Notes: generated by a model not told the origin, from the letters alone. DNA of 64,000 nucleotides from Rhizobium sp. 32-5/1 (GCF_029537235.1 NZ_CP120638.1:2108001-2172000), one strand, 5' to 3'. Positions 8,518 through 18,429 are shown, numbered from the stretch's first letter. Numbers and translations are program-made.

Positions 8518-9054
8518 ATTCGCAGACCGTTCAAAACGGACGCCCCGACTAAAGACGGGCCCCGCTCAAACAAGGACATCCGGACTCCCCGGGTTCAGCT
8601 CATCGACGCCGAAGGCAACAACCAGGGCATCGTTCCCACGGATGAAGCCATCCGCATGGCGGAAGAGCTTGGCCTCGACCTTGTAGAAATCTCGCCGAAT
8701 GCTGAACCGCCAGTCTGCAAGATCCTGGATCTTGGCAAGCTGAAATATTCGACACAGAAGAAGGCGGCCGAAGCGCGCAAGAAGCAGAAGATCATCGAGA
8801 TCAAGGAGATCAAGATGCGTCCCAACATCGACACGCATGACTATGACGTGAAGATGAAGGCGATGAACCGCTTCTTCGAGGACGGCGACAAGGTGAAGGT
8901 GACGCTGAAGTTCCGCGGTCGTGAAATGGCCCACCAGGAACTCGGCATGAAACTTCTGCTTCAGGTCAAGGAAGATACCGTGGCGATTGCCAAGGTGGAA
9001 GCCGAGCCGAAGCTCGAAGGTCGTCAGATGATGATGGTGCTTGCGCCGAAGTAA
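8518..9054 (+). CDS. infC: Translation initiation factor IF-3 (ATT start codon)
   Basis: IF-3 binds the 30S subunit, prevents premature 50S joining and proofreads start-codon pairing. The product is 178 residues, with the N-domain ([18 protein letters not shown]), the Lys-rich linker ([11 protein letters not shown]) and the C-domain ending [13 protein letters not shown]. No ATG, GTG or TTG fits the conserved N-terminus ([17 protein letters not shown]). The codon before it is ATT at 8518-8520, preceded by GAGGAG with 9-nt spacing. An AUU start is the classical basis of IF-3 autoregulation, because IF-3 discriminates against it. It is followed by a terminator and then by rpmI with its own promoter. 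Confidence 0.93.
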   Translation: MRRPFKTDAPTKDGPRSNKDIRTPRVQLIDAEGNNQGIVPTDEAIRMAEELGLDLVEISPNAEPPVCKILDLGKLKYSTQKKAAEARKKQKIIEIKEIKMRPNIDTHDYDVKMKAMNRFFEDGDKVKVTLKFRGREMAHQELGMKLLLQVKEDTVAIAKVEAEPKLEGRQMMMVLAPK

Positions 9055-9087
9055 GCAGCTTTATTTGGACTGATCGAGTCCATGCCG

Positions 9088-9120
9088 AAAAGCCGCCGCA
9101 GGGCGGCTTTTCTGGTTTTT
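9088..9120 (+). terminator. Intrinsic terminator after infC
   Basis: AAAAGCCGCC (9088-9097), loop GCAG, GGCGGCTTTT (9102-9111), then further T-rich sequence to 9120. This separates infC from rpmI-rplT, which are often one unit in other bacteria. Confidence 0.8.
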
Positions 9121-9131
9121 GGAGAATCCCG

Positions 9132-9160
9132 TTGCACTTTTGAAGCGCTGCGGTTATAAG
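9132..9160 (+). promoter_or_regulatory. Predicted sigma-70 promoter of rpmI-rplT
   Basis: TTGCAC at 9132-9137 and TATAAG at 9155-9160 are separated by 17 bp, immediately downstream of the infC terminator and about 100 bp before rpmI. The arrangement suggests independent transcription of the two ribosomal protein genes. Confidence 0.5.
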
Positions 9161-9260
9161 CCGCCGTCCGAACGGTCCGGCAGGGCATGCCGTGGCCGTT
9201 CTTTACGCTGGAGACGACCTCGTCAGTCGATCTCGATATCAAGAAAAATGGAGTAGCAAA

Positions 9261-9464
9261 ATGCCCAAGATGAAGACGAAATCCTCTGCCAAGAAGCGGT
9301 TCAAGATCACCGCGACCGGTAAGGTCCGTGCAGCTGCCGCAGGCAAGCGCCACGGCATGATCAAGCGGTCCAACAAGTTCATTCGCGATGCGCGTGGAAC
9401 GATGGTGCTGGCTGAGCCTGATGGCAAGAAGGTCATCAAGAACTACCTGCCCAACGGTCTCTGA
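9261..9464 (+). CDS. rpmI: 50S ribosomal protein bL35
   Basis: A 67-aa strongly basic protein starting [21 protein letters not shown] and ending KNYLPNGL, the canonical bL35 sequence and length. GGAG at 9250-9253 precedes the ATG; the upstream in-frame extension to 9192 is not conserved. It is followed 36 bp later by rplT with its own strong ribosome-binding site. Confidence 0.96.
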   Translation: MPKMKTKSSAKKRFKITATGKVRAAAAGKRHGMIKRSNKFIRDARGTMVLAEPDGKKVIKNYLPNGL

Positions 9465-9500
9465 GATCATCGGCTTTTGGATTATTAAGGAGATCATGAA

Positions 9501-9905
9501 ATGGCACGCGTAAAACGCGGCGTGGCAGCCCACGCCAAGCACAAGAAGACACTCAAGGCAGCCAAGGGCTTTTACGGCCGCCGCAAGAACACCATCCGCG
9601 CAGCCAAGGCTGCTGTGGATCGTTCCAAGCAGTTCGCCTACCGCGACCGCAAGGTCAACAAGCGCAACTTCCGCGCTCTCTGGATCCAGCGCATCAACGC
9701 TGCCGTTCGCGAACATGGCCTGACCTATGGCCGTTTCATCGACGGCCTGTCGAAGGCTGGCATCGAAGTCGACCGCAAGGTTCTGTCCGACATGGCTATC
9801 CATGAAGCGGCAGCTTTCGGCGCGCTCGTTGCCGCTGCCAAGAAGGCGCTTGAGTATCTCAAGGACGCAGGCACCACCAATGAGTTTGAAAGCGCGGTCA
9901 AGTAA
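9501..9905 (+). CDS. rplT: 50S ribosomal protein bL20
   Basis: A 134-aa basic protein with the bL20 N-terminal extension ([33 protein letters not shown]) and globular domain ([21 protein letters not shown]). bL20 binds 23S rRNA early in 50S assembly. AAGGAG at 9487-9492 sets the ATG at 9501. It is co-transcribed with rpmI and followed by a strong terminator. Confidence 0.96.
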   Translation: MARVKRGVAAHAKHKKTLKAAKGFYGRRKNTIRAAKAAVDRSKQFAYRDRKVNKRNFRALWIQRINAAVREHGLTYGRFIDGLSKAGIEVDRKVLSDMAIHEAAAFGALVAAAKKALEYLKDAGTTNEFESAVK

Positions 9906-9941
9906 ACCAGCGCTTCCCAACCTTTGATTTTAGTATTGGGA

Positions 9942-9975
9942 AACCCGCGCTGGCAGGGCTGGCGCGGGTTTTTCT
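9942..9975 (+). terminator. Intrinsic terminator after rplT
   Basis: AACCCGCGC at 9942-9950 pairs with GCGCGGGTT at 9962-9970 and is followed by TTTTTCTT. It ends the rpmI-rplT unit and lies directly before the kinase-like gene. Confidence 0.82.
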
Positions 9976-9981
9976 TATGGG

Positions 9982-10830
9982 ATGAGACAGGACGTGGACG
10001 ATACAAGGCAGGGTGCCATACTGGTGCCCGAACTCAACGACAGCGATATTGCGACGATGCTGGCAGCGCTTGCCGGCGGGTCGCAGCGTGTCGAACGGGT
10101 TCAGCTGTCCGACCGCATCGTCTGGATCAAGCGCTATCGCGGATCCGGCCTGAGACTTGCCGCGCGATTGCAGGGACTTGCCGCCCGCATCACCGGCCGC
10201 ACCATCCTTCGCCCGTCGCCAATCTTAAAACCCGAGGCAGCCATTGATCGCGAAGTCAGGCAGATTGCAGCCTTCAACCGCGCCGGATTCCTGACGCCCA
10301 CTATCTTCTATCGCAGCAGGACCGCGCTGGTGCTTTCGCATCTGGGAACGCCCATCAGCAAGCAGATGGGACCGCTGAGGGCGGCTGATTCCGATGCCCA
10401 TGATGCCTTGCTGGTCCGCTGCGCCCATGAACTTGGCCTGCTACATTCCGCGGGCCTCTGCCATGGCCGACCGCATCCGCGCGATTTCATTCTGGACGAA
10501 GGACGCTTTGGCTTCCTCGATTTCGAGGAGGAGCCGGCCGCCGTCATGCCGCTTGCGGTGGCGCAGGCGCGCGACGTCTGGCTGCTCTTCCTGCAGATCG
10601 CCAGCCGCTGCCTGAAGCCGGAAACACCCCAGCGCGCCTATACGGCCTGGAAGAATGCAGCGCCGAGCGAGGCGGAAGCAGCACTCCGCCAGGTCATGCC
10701 GCTATTTACAGGCTTTTTGCCGCTGGCGCGCTTTCTGCTGCGCCTGCGGCGCGGCCACGACCTTGTCCGCTTCATCGCGGCGACCGATTTCCTGGCGTCA
10801 GCCACCGGGGCGCAACCCCGAACTCACTGA
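9982..10830 (+). CDS. BUD32 / Kdo-kinase-like protein with altered catalytic loop
   Basis: A 282-residue soluble protein related to the lipopolysaccharide (Kdo/WaaP) kinase and BUD32 group. It has a putative ATP-binding lysine in IVWIKRY, a loop reading HGRPHPRDF where canonical members have HGDxxxxN, and the Mg-binding Asp in FLDFEEEP. The catalytic-loop Asp is replaced by Arg, so it may be a divergent kinase or a pseudokinase. The start is uncertain: the ATG at 9982 has no clear ribosome-binding site and lies right behind the rplT terminator; a GTG about 10 codons in is possible. It is 33 bp upstream of pheS and may be co-transcribed with pheST. Confidence 0.65.
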   Translation: MRQDVDDTRQGAILVPELNDSDIATMLAALAGGSQRVERVQLSDRIVWIKRYRGSGLRLAARLQGLAARITGRTILRPSPILKPEAAIDREVRQIAAFNRAGFLTPTIFYRSRTALVLSHLGTPISKQMGPLRAADSDAHDALLVRCAHELGLLHSAGLCHGRPHPRDFILDEGRFGFLDFEEEPAAVMPLAVAQARDVWLLFLQIASRCLKPETPQRAYTAWKNAAPSEAEAALRQVMPLFTGFLPLARFLLRLRRGHDLVRFIAATDFLASATGAQPRTH

Positions 10831-10863
10831 ACGACTTTCCTATTCCCGCATCGAGGCACAAGC

Positions 10864-11949
10864 ATGAGCGAACTGGACACACTTGAACGGACCCTGATGG
10901 ATGCGATCGCCGCCGCTGCGGACGAACCGTCGATCGAGGCGGTGCGCGTCGGCGCACTTGGCAAGAAGGGGTCGATCTCCGACCTCCTCAAAACCCTTGG
11001 CACGATGACGCCGGAGGAGCGCCAGACCCGCGGTGCGGCGATCAATGCGCTGAAGACGGTGGTGACCGAGGCGCTGACGGCGCGCAAGGCAGCGCTCAAG
11101 GATGCCGCGATCACGGAGCGCCTGGCACGCGAAACCGTCGATATCAGCCTGCCGGTCCGCTCCTCGCCGACTGAGCGCGGCCGCATCCATCCGATCAGCC
11201 AGATCGTCGACGAGATCACCGCGATCTTCGCCGACATGGGCTTTGCCATGGCCGAAGGCCCCGACGTCGAGACGGACTACTACAATTTCACGGCCCTGAA
11301 CTTCCCCGAGGGCCACCCGGCCCGCGAGATGCACGACACCTTCTTCTTCCAGCCGGACGAGAACGGTGAACGCAAGGTTCTGCGCACGCACACGTCTCCA
11401 GTGCAGGTGCGCACCATGGAAGCGCAGAAGCCGCCGATCCGCATCATCATCCCCGGCAAGACCTACCGCCAGGATAGCGACGCCACCCATTCGCCGATGT
11501 TCCATCAGGTCGAGGGCCTCGTCGTTGATACCAAGGCGAATGTCGCCAACCTGCGCTGGGTGCTGGAGGAATTCTGCAAGACCTTCTTCGAGGTGGACAA
11601 TGTGACGATGCGCTTCCGCCCGTCCTTCTTCCCCTTCACGGAGCCGTCCTTCGAGGTCGATATCCAGTGCGACCGCTCGTCGGGCCCGATCGTCAAGTTC
11701 GGCGAAGGCACCGACTGGATGGAAATCCTCGGCTGCGGCATGGTGCACCCGAACGTGCTGCGCGCCGGCGGGCTTGATCCCGACATCTACCAGGGCTTTG
11801 CCTTCGGCATGGGGCTCGACCGCATCGCCATGCTCAAATACGGCATGCCGGACCTGCGCAACTTCTTCGATGCCGATGTCCGCTGGATGACCCATTACGG
11901 CTTCCGCCCGCTCGACATGCCGACGCTGTTCGGCGGTTTGAGTGCGTAA
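10864..11949 (+). CDS. pheS: Phenylalanyl-tRNA synthetase alpha subunit
   Basis: The catalytic subunit of the heterotetrameric (alpha2beta2) enzyme that charges tRNA-Phe. It is 361 aa with the N-terminal coiled-coil (residues about 1-90), then the class II core: motif 1 around [14 protein letters not shown], motif 2 in [18 protein letters not shown] and motif 3 in [18 protein letters not shown] lies 7 nt before the ATG. It is followed 54 bp later by pheT, the usual operon. Confidence 0.96.
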   Translation: MSELDTLERTLMDAIAAAADEPSIEAVRVGALGKKGSISDLLKTLGTMTPEERQTRGAAINALKTVVTEALTARKAALKDAAITERLARETVDISLPVRSSPTERGRIHPISQIVDEITAIFADMGFAMAEGPDVETDYYNFTALNFPEGHPAREMHDTFFFQPDENGERKVLRTHTSPVQVRTMEAQKPPIRIIIPGKTYRQDSDATHSPMFHQVEGLVVDTKANVANLRWVLEEFCKTFFEVDNVTMRFRPSFFPFTEPSFEVDIQCDRSSGPIVKFGEGTDWMEILGCGMVHPNVLRAGGLDPDIYQGFAFGMGLDRIAMLKYGMPDLRNFFDADVRWMTHYGFRPLDMPTLFGGLSA

Positions 11950-12003
11950 TCACAGAGATGTTTCCGGCCGTCAGGCCGCCTGTTTGACGAGAAGAGAAGA
12001 CCG

Positions 12004-14430
12004 ATGAAATTCACCCTCTCCTGGCTCAAGGACCACCTTGAAACCGATGCGCCCCTCGAACAGATCTGCGAGCGCCTGACGGCGATCGGGCTGGAGGTCG
12101 AGCATGTCGATGACAAGGCCGCCTACAAACCCTTCGTCATCGCCAAGGTCCTCACGGCGGAAAAACATCCGCAGGCCGACAAGCTGAAGGTTTTGATGGT
12201 CGATACCGGCATGGGCGCCCCGATCCAGGTCGTCTGCGGTGCGCCGAATGCGCGCACCGGTCTCGTCGGCGCCTTTGCGGCGCCCGGCGCCTATGTGCCG
12301 GGTATCGACGTGACGCTCTCCGTCGGCACTATCAGAGGCGTCGAGAGCCGCGGCATGATGTGCTCGGAAAAAGAACTGGACATGTCGGACAATCATGACG
12401 GCATTATCGATCTGCCCGACGACGCGCAGGTGGGCCAGAGCTTTGCCGCCTATGCCGGGCTGGACGACCCGATCATCGAGATCAACCTGACGCCGAACCG
12501 TCCGGACTGCACCTCGATCTACGGCATCGCCCGCGATCTGGCGGCCTCCGGCCTCGGCACGCTGAAGGCGCCGAAAGCACCGGCCTTCACGGTATCCGGT
12601 GAGACGCCCGTCAAGGTGAAGCTCGATCTCGGCGAAGACGCCCATCTCTGCCCCGGCTTTGCGCTTCGCCTCGTGCGCGGCGTGAACAATGGCCCGAGCC
12701 CGCGCTGGATGCAGCAGCGGCTGATCGCGATCGGCCTCAGGCCCATCAATGCGCTGGTCGATATCACCAATTACATGACCTTCGACCAGGGCCGGCCGCT
12801 GCACGTCTTCGATGCCGCCAAGGTCAAGGGCGATCTTGTGGTGCGCCGTGCCGTCGAAGGTGAGAAGGTGCTGGCGCTCGATACGCGCGAATACACGCTG
12901 TCACCGGCCAATGTCGTGATTTCCGATGACAACGGCATCGAATCGATCGGCGGCATCATGGGCGGCGAACATTCCGGCTGTGACGAGAACACCGTTGACG
13001 TGCTGATCGAATCGGCGCTCTGGGACCCAATGAACATCGCAAAATCCGGCCGGGCGCTCGGCATCATCACCGATGCCCGTTACCGCTTCGAGCGCGGCGT
13101 CGATCCGGAATACATGGTTCCCGGCCTCGAGCGCGCCACCGAACTGGTGCTGGATCTCTGCGGCGGCACGGCGGCAAAAGCCGATGTCACCGGTTATGCC
13201 GGCTATACGCCGAAGCAGGTCGAATTCCCGGTCTCCGAAGTCCAGCGCCTGACGGGCCTGACGGTCGGCGCTGAGGAAAGCATCGCCACCCTCAAGAACC
13301 TCGGCTTCGGCGTATCGGGATCGGGCGAAACGGTCAGCGTCTCCGTGCCGTCCTGGCGCCCGGATGTCGATGGCAAGGCCGATCTGGTCGAGGAAGTGCT
13401 GCGCATGCACGGCGTCGACAAGATCGCGCCGGCGCCGCTTGAAAGCCATGGTGCGGTCAGCGGCAAGATCCTGACGACGCTGCAGATCCGCACGCGCGTT
13501 GCCAAGCGGGCGCTCGCCTCGCGCGGCATGCTCGAGGCCGTCACCTGGTCGTTCATCTCCAAGGCGCAGGCCGAGCTTTTCGGCGGTGGCAAGCCTGCCC
13601 TTTCGCTGGCCAACCCGATCGCCGCCGACATGTCCGACATGCGGCCTTCGCTTCTGCCAGGCCTGCTCACGGCCGCCCAGCGCAATGCCGACAAGGGTTT
13701 TGGCGACGTGGCGATCTTCGAGGTCTCCGGCACCTATGAAAATGACACACCATCAGGCCAGCGCCGTGTCGCCGGCGGCATCCGCCGCGGCAATGCCTCG
13801 ATGGCCGGTGCCGGCCGTTCCTGGTCGAATAGCCTCAAGGGCGGCGGCAAACCGGTTGATGTCTTCGACGCCAAGGCAGACGCCATTGCTGTGCTCGAAG
13901 CCTGCGGCGTGCCGATGGGCAATGTCCAGTTCGAGGCCGGCGGCCCGTCCTGGTATCATCCCGGCCGTTCCGGCACGATCAAGCTCGGCCCGAAGATCGT
14001 GCTTGGCCATTTCGGCGAATTCCATCCGAAGGTCTTGGAAGCGCTCGACGTCTCCGGTGCGCTCGCCGGCTTCGAAGTCTACCTCGACGCCATGCCCGAG
14101 CCGAAGAAGAAGGCCACCCGCACCAAGCCGGCGCTTGAACTCTCACCCTTCCAGGCCGTGAAGCGCGACTTCGCCTTCGTTGTCGACAAATCCGTCGAAG
14201 CCGGCGCGATCCTGAAAGCAGCCTCCACCGCCGACCGCAAGCTGGTCACCGGCGTCAACGTCTTCGACATCTTCGAAGGCGCATCGCTCGGCGAAGGCCG
14301 CAAATCGGTCGCGATCGAGGTCACGATCCAGCCCGTCGAGCGCACGCTGACCGACGAGGATTTCGAAGCTTTGACCGGCAAGATCATCGCCAATGTTGCG
14401 AAGACGACGGGCGGGGTTTTGCGGGGGTAA
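12004..14430 (+). CDS. pheT: Phenylalanyl-tRNA synthetase beta subunit
   Basis: At 808 aa it is full length for PheT. Domains in order: N-terminal EMAP-type tRNA-binding fold (about 40-150; [17 protein letters not shown]), B3/4 editing domain (about 210-390), B5 domain, a catalytically inactive class II core, and the C-terminal FDX-ACB anticodon-binding domain (from [13 protein letters not shown] to the end). AGAAGAGAAG precedes the ATG. It partners PheS in the tetramer and provides editing of Tyr-tRNA-Phe. It is the last conserved gene before the low-GC accessory locus. Confidence 0.96.
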   Translation: MKFTLSWLKDHLETDAPLEQICERLTAIGLEVEHVDDKAAYKPFVIAKVLTAEKHPQADKLKVLMVDTGMGAPIQVVCGAPNARTGLVGAFAAPGAYVPGIDVTLSVGTIRGVESRGMMCSEKELDMSDNHDGIIDLPDDAQVGQSFAAYAGLDDPIIEINLTPNRPDCTSIYGIARDLAASGLGTLKAPKAPAFTVSGETPVKVKLDLGEDAHLCPGFALRLVRGVNNGPSPRWMQQRLIAIGLRPINALVDITNYMTFDQGRPLHVFDAAKVKGDLVVRRAVEGEKVLALDTREYTLSPANVVISDDNGIESIGGIMGGEHSGCDENTVDVLIESALWDPMNIAKSGRALGIITDARYRFERGVDPEYMVPGLERATELVLDLCGGTAAKADVTGYAGYTPKQVEFPVSEVQRLTGLTVGAEESIATLKNLGFGVSGSGETVSVSVPSWRPDVDGKADLVEEVLRMHGVDKIAPAPLESHGAVSGKILTTLQIRTRVAKRALASRGMLEAVTWSFISKAQAELFGGGKPALSLANPIAADMSDMRPSLLPGLLTAAQRNADKGFGDVAIFEVSGTYENDTPSGQRRVAGGIRRGNASMAGAGRSWSNSLKGGGKPVDVFDAKADAIAVLEACGVPMGNVQFEAGGPSWYHPGRSGTIKLGPKIVLGHFGEFHPKVLEALDVSGALAGFEVYLDAMPEPKKKATRTKPALELSPFQAVKRDFAFVVDKSVEAGAILKAASTADRKLVTGVNVFDIFEGASLGEGRKSVAIEVTIQPVERTLTDEDFEALTGKIIANVAKTTGGVLRG

Positions 14431-14692
14431 GTGGGGAATTTGGGGAGGGGCGATGTTTCGTCCCTCTCGATGTTCTGTTTGCTACTCACCGCCGTGTTAT
14501 CGCGATGACAGCGGGGCACGCGTATGGCTGCACCAGAGCCGACATTGGCTTGGCTCAAGTGACTGAGCGATTTGGGGCCGTCTGCAGTCTGACTTTTCCC
14601 GAACGCAGGCGTACCGCCGCGCTTCGGCGAAGTCAGTCCCTAAGCGGACATCGTATGCAATACAAGTGGACGTTTGCCGCGAGATCCGTCAG

Positions 14693-15931
14693 CTATATTC
14701 GGCCCATAAGTTTTGCAACATCGCCTAGTGTCAGCGGACTGTCGGCTTTTGATTTACGAAAGTGGTTGCACAGAATTCCGTATCGGATACCGATCTCAGA
14801 CACAATCTGATCTATGTCGGAGGCTTCTTCTTCTCTTTTCGCTCGACCAACAATAGTGGCTACCGCAGAACGATAATATTCTGCCAAGTTCAGGATGATT
14901 GACTCCAAGTAGGTGGGCATCCGACCTGCATGTACCAGTTGGTTCCTGGCGCGATACACCCGGTGAATTTGCCAACGAACACGGTCTGCGTGATCATCGA
15001 TCGTGGCGTTCACAGCTTTGACGTTCTTGTAGTCACGTTGGAGTTTGAAAACCCTATGAAGGGCCAAAGGGTTCTCGGCGAGTAGCGTGCAAAGTTGCGC
15101 TTGATGTTGCTGGTTATCAGGGAGAAACACTAATTCCGCAAACGCCTCGTGGCCGTGGCTCTCGGTTTCCATCGACCGAGTCAACGTGTTTAATCGGCTA
15201 CGATAACGTGGCAGCAGCTCATTGTAGACCGCAATAACTTGCCTTCTCGTGTGCCGCATTACGATGCAAGGCACTACTAATCTGGCATAATGCACAATAC
15301 GCGCATCGTCCCGGGGCTCACTCAGCAACACCTCGATCGCCGACCAGAGGGAAATGAGCCGATTTTCTGGATTAAACGATGTGCGAGCAAGCGCCGCAGT
15401 CCGAATTGAACTGAGAAGTCTCTCAGTAGACGCTCCGTCGAAGTTTCGTGCAATGTCAGCTGCATAATTGCTGATCGTTCGGGCACGCGTGACCCGTTGA
15501 GGTCTCTTATTACCGGGTGACGTCGGCCGCTGCTTGTTCTCCAAGAAGTCCGCCTTCGTGATGGCACAACCGGATTTCGCGCGGTGAAGGGTGACATGCA
15601 TCGTATCGCCCCACTCGCAGTGCATTCCGTATGGGTCGAGAAACGATATGGCCCTCTGAGCGCTTAGAAATTGATATGCAGAATTCATAGCACTGTGCGG
15701 GTCCAATGCTACCGCCGACCAACCAAACACTGTTGGCAACAATGCAGTGTTTGAGTTCTTCGTTAAAGACGCAGCGTAGGAATCAGCGTTGAGGCGCGTA
15801 TGAACATCGAACTCAAGCCCACGAAGGTAATTCCCAAGGTCGCGTGTTACTCCCGCTTGCACGATGTATCGACGTTGCTTAGCTTCGAAGCAGTTCAAAA
15901 ATTTCTCTAGTGTCTTTCTGCCCATGCGCAC
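14693..15931 (-). CDS. HEPN-domain protein, putative RNase/defence protein (C-terminal part of a probable split gene)
   Basis: A 412-aa ORF starting at a GTG (15931) or ATG (15925), neither with a ribosome-binding site. The C-terminal third contains LISLWSAIEVLL and, later, VYRARNQLVHAG: an R-N-x3-H arrangement fitting the Rx4-6H active-site motif of HEPN ribonucleases, embedded in helices as in Apea-like HEPN proteins. The first 200 residues are unassigned. Composition is visibly less GC-rich than the flanking housekeeping genes, suggesting acquisition. It overlaps the upstream ORF by 53 bp in another frame, and removing one T of the T7 run at 15942-15948 fuses them. Function is inferred; an abortive-infection role is plausible but unproven. 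The 262 bp between pheT and its stop hold no gene I can see. Confidence 0.6.
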   Translation of the reverse strand: MRMGRKTLEKFLNCFEAKQRRYIVQAGVTRDLGNYLRGLEFDVHTRLNADSYAASLTKNSNTALLPTVFGWSAVALDPHSAMNSAYQFLSAQRAISFLDPYGMHCEWGDTMHVTLHRAKSGCAITKADFLENKQRPTSPGNKRPQRVTRARTISNYAADIARNFDGASTERLLSSIRTAALARTSFNPENRLISLWSAIEVLLSEPRDDARIVHYARLVVPCIVMRHTRRQVIAVYNELLPRYRSRLNTLTRSMETESHGHEAFAELVFLPDNQQHQAQLCTLLAENPLALHRVFKLQRDYKNVKAVNATIDDHADRVRWQIHRVYRARNQLVHAGRMPTYLESIILNLAEYYRSAVATIVGRAKREEEASDIDQIVSEIGIRYGILCNHFRKSKADSPLTLGDVAKLMGRI

Positions 15932-16478
15932 TACGGGGAAGAAAAAAACTATAATCTACCACTTCGCGGACATGATTCCGGTCATATCCCAAGTTGATCA
16001 GGTGACAACAATAAAACCCAACAAGCTTGCGGAAATCCATGCGCTTATCCGGCTTGTCGAACAATTCGAGCAGTAGGTGTTCGATCGTTTTCTTGTAATG
16101 TCCGCCTACCAGTTTTTGGATCAGCCGTAGGTGGGATGTGAAGTCTTCGAGAGAAAAGCTGGTCCCTAGCAGAGTAAGCAGGGACTCAATCTCGCCACCT
16201 GCGAGATTCCGGGCGGCGGGGTCTTTCTTTAATGACCACTTTAATTCCTCGACGATCGGCTCGAGTACCTGACGAGGTATGCGCTCCTGTCTAACGTCAT
16301 GTAGCAATTCGAGAGCTTCGAATATTCGCGAATTCGTGTCGAGCGAATACACTCGGAAGCTCTCAAAAGTCGTAGGCGTTAACATTTCGCTCATCAGCTG
16401 AGCAAAAAGCAAAATCCCCCGGCTTCCGTCAGTATTCGGCCACTCATGCTTTGGTAGACGCACGACTTTCCCCTTCAT
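15879..16478 (-). CDS. Hypothetical protein, probable N-terminal part of the split HEPN-domain gene
   Basis: A 199-aa ORF beginning MKGKVVRLPKHEWPNTDGSRG and predicted to be mostly alpha-helical, with Leu-rich repeats of helices (ESLLTLLGTSFSLEDFTSHL, HLLLELFDKP) but no recognised domain. Near its 3' end the frame passes a T7 run (minus strand, 15942-15948). With one T fewer, the reading continues FFFPVVRMGRKTLEKF directly into the HEPN ORF, giving a single protein of about 600 residues. As it stands, its last 16 residues are read in the second ORF's territory. It has the same reduced GC as its partner. I do not recognise the family. Confidence 0.5.
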   Translation of the reverse strand: MKGKVVRLPKHEWPNTDGSRGILLFAQLMSEMLTPTTFESFRVYSLDTNSRIFEALELLHDVRQERIPRQVLEPIVEELKWSLKKDPAARNLAGGEIESLLTLLGTSFSLEDFTSHLRLIQKLVGGHYKKTIEHLLLELFDKPDKRMDFRKLVGFYCCHLINLGYDRNHVREVVDYSFFLPRSAHGQKDTREIFELLRS

Positions 16479-16825
16479 TCAGTAATGCAAGCTATTCGTG
16501 CATGAGTGCGCCTTCAAGACCTTACGCATCGCCTCCCATCCATTCTCCAGAATTCATCGATTATTTTGCGGTTGATGTGCTTTTCCCGATCATTGGAGCG
16601 TCTGCAAGTGGCGCAAAGGGGCCACTGGGCTCTGCCTGGCATGTTTCCGCCACTGGCAGTGGTCGTCACGATGGCAACGGTAGGAATGAAGGCTCAAAGC
16701 AGCCGCAACATTCAACAGCGAACAAAAGTCTATTTGCAGAAGGCGGCATTGCGCCATTCACTCCCTCACCGCAAAAAATCATCCCCGTCCATCCCCGCCC
16801 CAAAACCCCGTCGCATAATGCTCCC

Positions 16826-16983
16826 TGTTTCCACCGCCGGAGTGTTTCGCGAGACGGTCGCGGGCAGGTGGGAGCCGGCGCCTCGTGCGCGGAGCCGTAA
16901 CGTGCGGCTTGTGCCGGGGTGGTGTCTGCTGGGGGTGGGTTTCCTCCTCATATGTCTCCCCGGGCTTCCAAAAGCCCGGTTTG
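16826..16983 (+). ncRNA. Candidate structured RNA ending in an intrinsic terminator
   Basis: Nested complementarity is visible: TCCACC (16830-16835) with GGTGGG (16934-16939) as an outer stem, CCGGCGC with GTGCCGG inside it, and AGCCG with CGGCT as an apical hairpin. A separate 8-bp stem, CCGGGCTT / AAGCCCGG at 16960-16979 with a CCAA loop, is followed by TTT. The size (about 160 nt) and the long-rod-plus-terminator layout recall 6S RNA, and a CATAAT -10-like box lies at 16814-16819. However, there is no -35 match and the neighbours (no zapA or 5-FCL gene) do not fit the usual 6S context. Identity is unproven. Confidence 0.3.
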
Positions 16984-17068
16984 GGTCCGCCATGCAAGCA
17001 GGTTCTCCTGTGCAGCGAGGCAGCACAGGCATCTCAAGGGGCCGGAAGCCCTGAAAAACGCCGAAGGC

Positions 17069-17121
17069 CACGCAGATGCGGAGCCATATACTAAACCTTA
17101 CCGAGGCCCCGCATCTGCGTG
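17069..17121. repeat. 13-bp inverted repeat with 27-nt spacer
   Basis: CACGCAGATGCGG at 17069-17081 is perfectly complementary to CCGCATCTGCGTG at 17109-17121. No T-run follows on either strand, so it is not an obvious terminator. It may be part of an intergenic repeat family or of a longer RNA. Confidence 0.6.
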
Positions 17122-17237
17122 TGCTCTCCAACTGAAAGATTGAACCGTGCCGGCTTTCCGGTGCGGACGCTTCAGCGTGTTCTTTGAAAGAAAGCGAATG
17201 GGACGGGTGGGATTTTGTTTCACACGGCCCATCTCCA

Positions 17238-17397
17238 TCCTCCGTCATGCCTGTCCTCGGGCTTGACCCGAGGGATGTCACAGGCATCCAGCCACCGCGC
17301 GTCGGCGCGGTGCGAGACAATTCAACACGCTGAAACGGGCCCTTGCGCCGCAGACGCGGCGCGCTGGATCCCGGAACATGTCAGGGATGACGGAGGA
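17238..17397. repeat. REP/RIME-like palindromic intergenic element
   Basis: The ends, TCCTCCGTCATGCCTG (17238-17253) and its near-perfect complement at 17382-17397 (15 of 16), bracket about 160 bp. The interior holds further hairpins, including CCTCGGG...CCCGAGG at 17255-17273. The wording 'CGTCAT...CTCGGGCTTGACCCGAG' is typical of dispersed palindromic elements found between genes in rhizobia and other alphaproteobacteria. It lies just before the convergent end of the aldo/keto reductase gene. Confidence 0.65.
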
Positions 17398-17436
17398 GGA
17401 GAGCCGCCAAAGGGCGGAGTGTGGTTTGCGACTACT

Positions 17437-18429
<993 letters not shown>

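Larger units (their letters stand above)
16479..17436. other. Approximately 1-kb region without a convincing gene
   Basis: The stretch between the HEPN locus and the aldo/keto reductase gene has open frames on both strands (up to 184 codons), but none has a plausible ribosome-binding site, family motif or domain. The first 330 bp look like decayed or non-coding DNA. The remainder holds a structured-RNA candidate (16826-16983), a 13-bp inverted repeat (17069-17121) and a REP-like palindromic element (17238-17397), each listed separately. Confidence 0.6.

Noticed and set aside
16506..17054. Plus-strand 182-codon ORF and minus-strand 184-codon ORF in the gene-free region
   Set aside because: There is no plausible start signal, the residue composition is random-looking and Pro/Arg-rich, and no domain is recognisable. 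They overlap strong hairpins.
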